Assembly: GCA_944320295.1 (NCBI GenBank)
Contig: CALUGY010000032.1
Span: 1 to 37,522, forward strand
Reading direction: 5' to 3'
DNA: 37,522 nucleotides
DNA from: an uncultured Bacteroides sp.
GTDB taxonomy: Bacteria; Bacteroidota; Bacteroidia; Bacteroidales; Bacteroidaceae
Within the stretch, counting starts at the first letter, position 1, and each line of letters starts with the position of its first letter. A program made the position numbers and the translations under genes. The notes under the pieces were generated by a model. That model had not been told where the DNA came from, did no database searches, and saw only the letters and a list, made by a program, of their open reading frames with translations. This document shows, one piece after another, positions 33,931-37,522 of the stretch.

Positions 33931-34494
33931 ATGCCTATGACAGAAGTACATCCTTTAGAGCCTTTTTTGCCTCAAGGGGCAAGAATATTGATATTGGGGA
34001 GTTTTCCGCCTCCGAAGAGCAGGTGGTGCATGGATTTCTTTTATCCGAATTGGACTAACGATTTCTGGAGAATTTGGGGACTTATTGCCGTGGGCGATAA
34101 GGATTATTTTGTCGTTCCTGGTGAAAAGCGTTTTGACAAGGAGCGGATTGCCGGATTTTGCAGGGAACGTGGCATTGCGCTTTATGATACGGCCGTAGAA
34201 GTAATCCGCTTGAGGAACAATGCTTCCGACAACTTCTTGCAAATAGTGCGCCCTACCGACCTCCCCACTTTGTTGGAACGGGTTCCCGGTTGTCATACAA
34301 TTGTTGCGACAGGACAGAAATCGGCCGAGACACTACAATCGCTCGTTGGCTTCGAGACGCTGCCAGTAGGCGAGTATCGTGATGTGATGTTCCAGGGGCG
34401 GAACTTGAGGATATGGAGAATGCCCTCATCCTCACGTGCCTATCCTCGTCCTATAGAATGGAAGGCGGAATATTACAAAAGGGTGCTGGGATAA
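33931..34494 (+). CDS. Uracil-DNA-glycosylase-family protein (probable deoxyinosine/mismatch glycosylase)
   Basis: 187 residues from ATG 33931 (ATG 33937 also possible). The open frame continues 72 codons upstream, but that part is AT-rich, overlaps the susC leader and is not convincing. Family marks are ILILGSFPPPKSR near the N-terminus (the water-activating loop region in UDG folds), RNNASDNFL, HTIVATGQKSAETL, and MPSSSRAYPRP close to the C-terminus, in place of the classic HPSPL loop. This pattern fits the small DNA-deoxyinosine glycosylase group of the UDG superfamily. A cytosolic base-excision-repair role is likely. It has no obvious functional tie to the PUL genes on either side and is probably a bystander. 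Confidence 0.7.
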   Translation: MPMTEVHPLEPFLPQGARILILGSFPPPKSRWCMDFFYPNWTNDFWRIWGLIAVGDKDYFVVPGEKRFDKERIAGFCRERGIALYDTAVEVIRLRNNASDNFLQIVRPTDLPTLLERVPGCHTIVATGQKSAETLQSLVGFETLPVGEYRDVMFQGRNLRIWRMPSSSRAYPRPIEWKAEYYKRVLG

Positions 34495-34602
34495 TTCCCT
34501 TTTTCGTGATTCCTATGAGGTGGACGGGAGGATAAGGCATGTAATGCCGGGAGGTGTGAAGTGAAGCTACCGGTTATGTCCAGTCTTGAATAAGAACCGT
34601 TC

Positions 34603-34637
34603 TTTGTGCTGATATAAGAAAATTGTCGTAATTTTGT
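34603..34637 (+). promoter_or_regulatory. Promoter of the ECF sigma gene
   Basis: TTTG at 34603-34606 (-33) and TAATTTTG at 34629-34636 (-7 TAnnTTTG), 22 nt apart, give a predicted start near 34643, about 37 nt before ATG 34680. This is the housekeeping type, so the regulator pair is probably made without induction. Confidence 0.6.
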
Positions 34638-34679
34638 GATTGTGTTTATGATATAGAACCGGGAAATCTAATTCTGTTG

Positions 34680-35261
34680 ATGATAAAAGAGAAAGAATCT
34701 GCCTTGATTGCAGAACTTAAGCAAGGGTCGATAAGGGCATTTGAACGGATATACCAGCTATATGCCAAGCGTCTGTTGGCTTATAGCGTGCAGTATACCA
34801 AATGTTATGAAGATGCCGAAGAAATAGTGGAGGACGTATTTGTCCGGCTATGGAACAACCGTGAGAAGATTCATACCACGGAATCCTTGTCTGCTTTATT
34901 GTTCATCATGTCCAAGCACCATTTGATTAATGCCTATAGGGCAACCCTGAATTCTCCAGTATATGAGGACTACGTGGATTACCAGAACAAATTGTCTGTG
35001 GATGAAGCTGCGAACGGGGTGGATTACGAGCATTATGTACGGATAATAAAGGCCGCGATGAAACAATTGCCCTTGACCCAGCAGCGCATTATACAGTTGG
35101 CGAAGTTCGCGTCCCTTCCAAACAAAGAAATCGCCATCCGCCTGTCGTTGAGCGAGCAGACGGTGAAAAACCAATTGTCATTGGGCTTGAAAACACTTCG
35201 CGGCCTGCTTGATAATGTTCTGTTTGCATTTATGCTTTCAATTCTTATATATTGTGAATAA
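34680..35261 (+). CDS. ECF-type RNA polymerase sigma factor
   Basis: 193 residues from ATG 34680 (a TTG one codon earlier is rejected). Region 2 lies at about 18-62 (AFERIYQLYAKRLLAYSVQY, then DAEEIVEDVFVRLWNNR) and region 4 at about 124-172 (LPLTQQRIIQLAKF, then PNKEIAIRLSLSEQTVKNQL). A hydrophobic tail (NVLFAFMLSILIY) ends the protein, a feature often seen in Bacteroidetes ECF sigmas of PULs. It is followed 56 bp later by its FecR anti-sigma factor and then a STN-type susC. Released on substrate signalling, it should drive susC promoters; the near-identical leaders at 33660-33740 and 36637-36718 are the best candidates. Confidence 0.92.
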   Translation: MIKEKESALIAELKQGSIRAFERIYQLYAKRLLAYSVQYTKCYEDAEEIVEDVFVRLWNNREKIHTTESLSALLFIMSKHHLINAYRATLNSPVYEDYVDYQNKLSVDEAANGVDYEHYVRIIKAAMKQLPLTQQRIIQLAKFASLPNKEIAIRLSLSEQTVKNQLSLGLKTLRGLLDNVLFAFMLSILIYCE

Positions 35262-35317
35262 GATGGAGGAATGAAGTACTTTAAATGGGAAAGCTTGTCT
35301 ATTAATAATAGGAACGC

Positions 35318-36301
35318 ATGGAAATGAAAGAATTAGACCGTAAATATAGAAACAATACCCTCTCCCGGGAAGAACTGGGCTTGTTGAGAGGGCAAGTAAA
35401 CCATATGAGCGACGGGCAAATGGAGCAGTTGCTACTCGATGCATGGGAGAAACAGGATGCGGATGGCTCCCTTGTGGACGCTGCCCGCCTTGAAGCCATG
35501 GAAAAGCGCATTAGGAAGCGGCTCTTCCCTGCAACCCGGACTGGACTGGTGTATAAGAGAATCCTTCAGATTGCCGCAGCCGTGCTGCTTCCGGTCTTTA
35601 TAGTCGCTACATTCTATTTGTACCACGAGAACACGGTGCTCTCTCAAAAAGAAGTCGTGATTTGTACGGCCAAGGGGGAACGGACCACGGTCAACCTGCC
35701 CGATGCCACGCGGGTAACCTTGAACGGCGAGTCGCGTCTGGCCTACCTGCTTTCTGCGTATAATGCGGAAATGCGCAATGTGACCTTCGAGGGCGAAGGC
35801 TATTTCGAGGTGGTGAAAAACAGCACCGCCCCTTTCCGCATTAGTGCCAACGAAATGCAGGTCTCCGTGTTGGGAACCGTGTTCAACTTCCGCACGCGCG
35901 TTTCGGAAAGTGAAGCCGTCTTGTCCCTGGAGGAAGGCAGCGTGGAGCTATTGTCTACGAAGAGCAACCGCCGCGTCATCCTGAAACCGAACCAGTATGC
36001 CGTGCTGGACAGGGAGAGCGGTGACATCCAAGTGAAGGAGAGCAAGCATGTGACCGATGCATCGGCCTGGCAACGCAAGGAACTCGTGTTCCGCGAGGCT
36101 GCCTTCTCTGAGGTGCTCGATGCCCTGTCAGATGTCTATAATATAAATATTGTGTTGGACGGCGATGCCAACGCTTTCCATGAGGACTCGTTCACAGGTG
36201 TCGTGAGCAGTACGGACTTGAACGAGGCGTTGGAAGTAATAGGGCGCTCGTACCATTTGAAAGCCATCCTGAAAGACGGGAAAATCCATCTGGCCGATTG
36301 A
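35318..36301 (+). CDS. FecR-type anti-sigma factor
   Basis: 327 residues, ATG 35318 preceded by AGGAA. Cytoplasmic N-terminal sigma-binding part (1-80), one membrane helix at about 83-101 (LQIAAAVLLPVFIVATFYL), periplasmic FecR domain at about 113-210 (GERTTVNLPDATRVTLNGES, FEGEGYFEVVKN, VLGTVFNFR) and C-terminal DUF4974 at about 256-325 (FREAAFSEVLDALSDVYNI). It holds the ECF sigma factor until a SusC STN domain contacts its periplasmic part. It sits between the sigma gene and the third susC, the classic order for signalling PULs. Confidence 0.94.
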   Translation: MEMKELDRKYRNNTLSREELGLLRGQVNHMSDGQMEQLLLDAWEKQDADGSLVDAARLEAMEKRIRKRLFPATRTGLVYKRILQIAAAVLLPVFIVATFYLYHENTVLSQKEVVICTAKGERTTVNLPDATRVTLNGESRLAYLLSAYNAEMRNVTFEGEGYFEVVKNSTAPFRISANEMQVSVLGTVFNFRTRVSESEAVLSLEEGSVELLSTKSNRRVILKPNQYAVLDRESGDIQVKESKHVTDASAWQRKELVFREAAFSEVLDALSDVYNINIVLDGDANAFHEDSFTGVVSSTDLNEALEVIGRSYHLKAILKDGKIHLAD

Positions 36302-36412
36302 AAGCCTGCTGTCTGGCGGGAGATGCCGCAATCTGTCTCCTTTCTGCTTTTGAGTCTCGTCGTAACCCCGTTTACACCACGGTTGTCGGGAGTGTAATAG
36401 TCTGTTGCTCCG

Positions 36413-36500
36413 TACACGTTCCGAGCGTGGCCGCGACATGTTCCGTCCGCGGGCGCAACGTGTTGCGCTCACGCTCGGAACGCGTTGCGGCCATGGGCTT
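36413..36500. repeat. 22-bp palindromic tandem repeat, array E (4 units)
   Basis: Units start at 36413, 36435, 36457 and 36479, for example AACGTGTTGCG then CTCACGCTCGG. The array lies about 110 bp after the FecR stop and before the susC leader, so it may mark the end of the regulator transcript. Otherwise 36302-36636 holds no feature that I can see. Confidence 0.84.
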
Positions 36501-36636
36501 CTTATGATGCATGTTCCTCCCAGCTTTGGCATGTCGATGTTTGCAGTCCGGCATGTCATCTTTTCCCATGCGGGGACTTCCGCTTTTTCTCCTTTTCTTG
36601 GCATTCATGGGAAACTATGTTGTAAAACATGCAACA

Positions 36637-36718
36637 TGTTCGGTATCTTAGTAAAATTTTACTGTCTGTTACTTTAGACAAGCTTGTTAGATATTCTAGT
36701 TACTTAAAATCTTAATTT
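36637..36718 (+). promoter_or_regulatory. ECF-type promoter/leader block upstream of the third susC
   Basis: TGTTCGGTATC, ACTGTCTGTTACTTTAG, ACAAGCTTGTTAGATATTC, TAGTTACTTAAAATC. It aligns over about 80 bp with the leader of PUL 2 susC (33660-33740, minus). It holds the 10-bp palindrome ACAAGCTTGT and ends about 16 bp before the ATG at 36734. Confidence 0.6.
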
Positions 36719-36733
36719 AAATTCCAACGTGAA

Positions 36734-37522
36734 ATGAATGATAGAATAATGATGAGAAGAATACTCTGCATTGCTATTCTGCTTTTGGGCATAGGCATGG
36801 CAAGCGGCCATGCACAAGGGCGGCAGAAGGTGACTGTGGAGTTGAAAAATGCCACATTGAGGCAGGTCTTCAGAAGCATTGAGAAACAAACCACTTATCG
36901 TTTTTCTTATAGGAATGCCATCATAGACGATAAGCACGACATTACGATTTCCAAACGCGATGTAAATGTGACCGTCGTGTTGGACGAGGCGTTGCGGGAC
37001 AAAGGTCTGGCCTATACCATTGTTTCGGAACGGTCTATAGTCATCACCGACAAGAAAGCCGTGGAAGGCTCGAACCCCAAGCGGGTTACCGGCACGGTAA
37101 AGATGGCCAACGGGGAGCCTATCATCGGGGCGAACATCGCTGTGTCGGGCACTACGATAGGTGCCATTACGGACATTAACGGTAATTTCAGTCTCGAAGT
37201 ACCGGGTGATGCAAGGTTGACCATTTCTTATATCGGTTTTTTATCTCAAGAAGTGTCCGTTGCCGGCAAGTCCTCCCTGGAAATTGTTTTGCAGGAAGAT
37301 GCAGAAATGCTGGATGAGGTTGTGGTCGTGGGCTATGGTACCCAGAAGAAAGTGACGTTGACCGGTGCGGTATCGTCTGTCAGGAGCGGTGATTTGGTCA
37401 CAACCAAGAACGAGAACACGCAGAACATGTTGACAGGTAAGATTGCGGGTGTCCGCGTGATGCAGAAGTCGGCCGAGCCGGGTTCATTCAACAATAATTT
37501 CGATATCCGTGGATTGGGCAAC
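36734..37522 (+). CDS. SusC-family TonB-dependent transducer with STN domain, N-terminal part
   Basis: The first 263 codons; the gene runs off the window. ATG 36734 is used, with ATGs at 36749 and 36752 possible. Signal peptide to about residue 28, STN domain about 32-104 (VTVELKNATLRQVFRSIEKQ), carboxypeptidase-D-like domain about 118-192 (GTVKMANGEPIIGANIAVSG), then EVVVVGYGTQKKVTLTGAV and the plug start with NNNFDIRGLGN. About 80% identical by eye to the PUL 2 SusC up to VVVGYG, then clearly different. A susD and enzymes should follow outside the window. As the gene right after the sigma/anti-sigma pair, it is probably their primary target. Confidence 0.93.
   Translation, partial: MNDRIMMRRILCIAILLLGIGMASGHAQGRQKVTVELKNATLRQVFRSIEKQTTYRFSYRNAIIDDKHDITISKRDVNVTVVLDEALRDKGLAYTIVSERSIVITDKKAVEGSNPKRVTGTVKMANGEPIIGANIAVSGTTIGAITDINGNFSLEVPGDARLTISYIGFLSQEVSVAGKSSLEIVLQEDAEMLDEVVVVGYGTQKKVTLTGAVSSVRSGDLVTTKNENTQNMLTGKIAGVRVMQKSAEPGSFNNNFDIRGLGN

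Noticed and set aside
36413-36500. CRISPR array
   Set aside because: The 22-bp units are contiguous with no unique spacers, are palindromic and degenerate, and there are no cas genes.

Overview
The window is from a Bacteroidales gut-type bacterium (Bacteroides or a relative). The signs are three SusC-type TonB-dependent transporters, two SusD lipoproteins, polysaccharide utilisation loci (PULs) full of secreted glycoside hydrolases, an ECF sigma/FecR anti-sigma pair, and many promoters of the Bacteroidetes form TAnnTTTG. The genus cannot be fixed from the sequence alone.

Layout. 1-179 is the end of an AT-rich XRE-type regulator. 180-633 holds a hairpin and a doubtful 47-residue ORF with its own promoter-like site. 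634-1929 (-) is a DUF4143-type AAA ATPase. 2219-16687 (-) is PUL 1: susC, susD, then, after a strong terminator and a new promoter, a serine-type sulfatase, a GH2 beta-mannosidase and two GH92 alpha-mannosidases. A GH20 hexosaminidase (17325-19652, +) diverges from it. The enzyme set fits stepwise removal of alpha-mannose, beta-mannose and (6-sulfated) GlcNAc from N-glycan-like substrates. 19826-21591 (-) is a two-gene unit, an outer-membrane barrel and a surface-type lipoprotein, behind a long, probably structured leader. 22129-24069 (-) is a GH127-like enzyme, 24373-25248 (+) an MscS channel, and 25617-26695 (+) two genes I do not recognise.

PUL 2 (26811-33651, -) is a minimal susC-susD-GH97 set; the GH97 looks like the retaining alpha-galactosidase type. 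A small uracil-DNA-glycosylase-family gene (33931-34494, +) separates it from an ECF sigma factor, a FecR anti-sigma factor and a third susC (36734 to the window end, +). Both SusCs flanking the sigma/anti-sigma pair carry an N-terminal STN signalling domain. Their upstream leaders are nearly the same over about 80 bp and their first 200 residues are about 80% identical, so I infer that one sigma/anti-sigma pair controls both transporters.

A family of 22-bp-period palindromic tandem arrays (four to five units each) lies in five intergenic regions (2051, 11333, 16939, 21999 and 36413), mostly just beyond gene 3' ends. This dispersed repeat and the shared SusC leader/N-terminal module are the two most notable patterns in the window.
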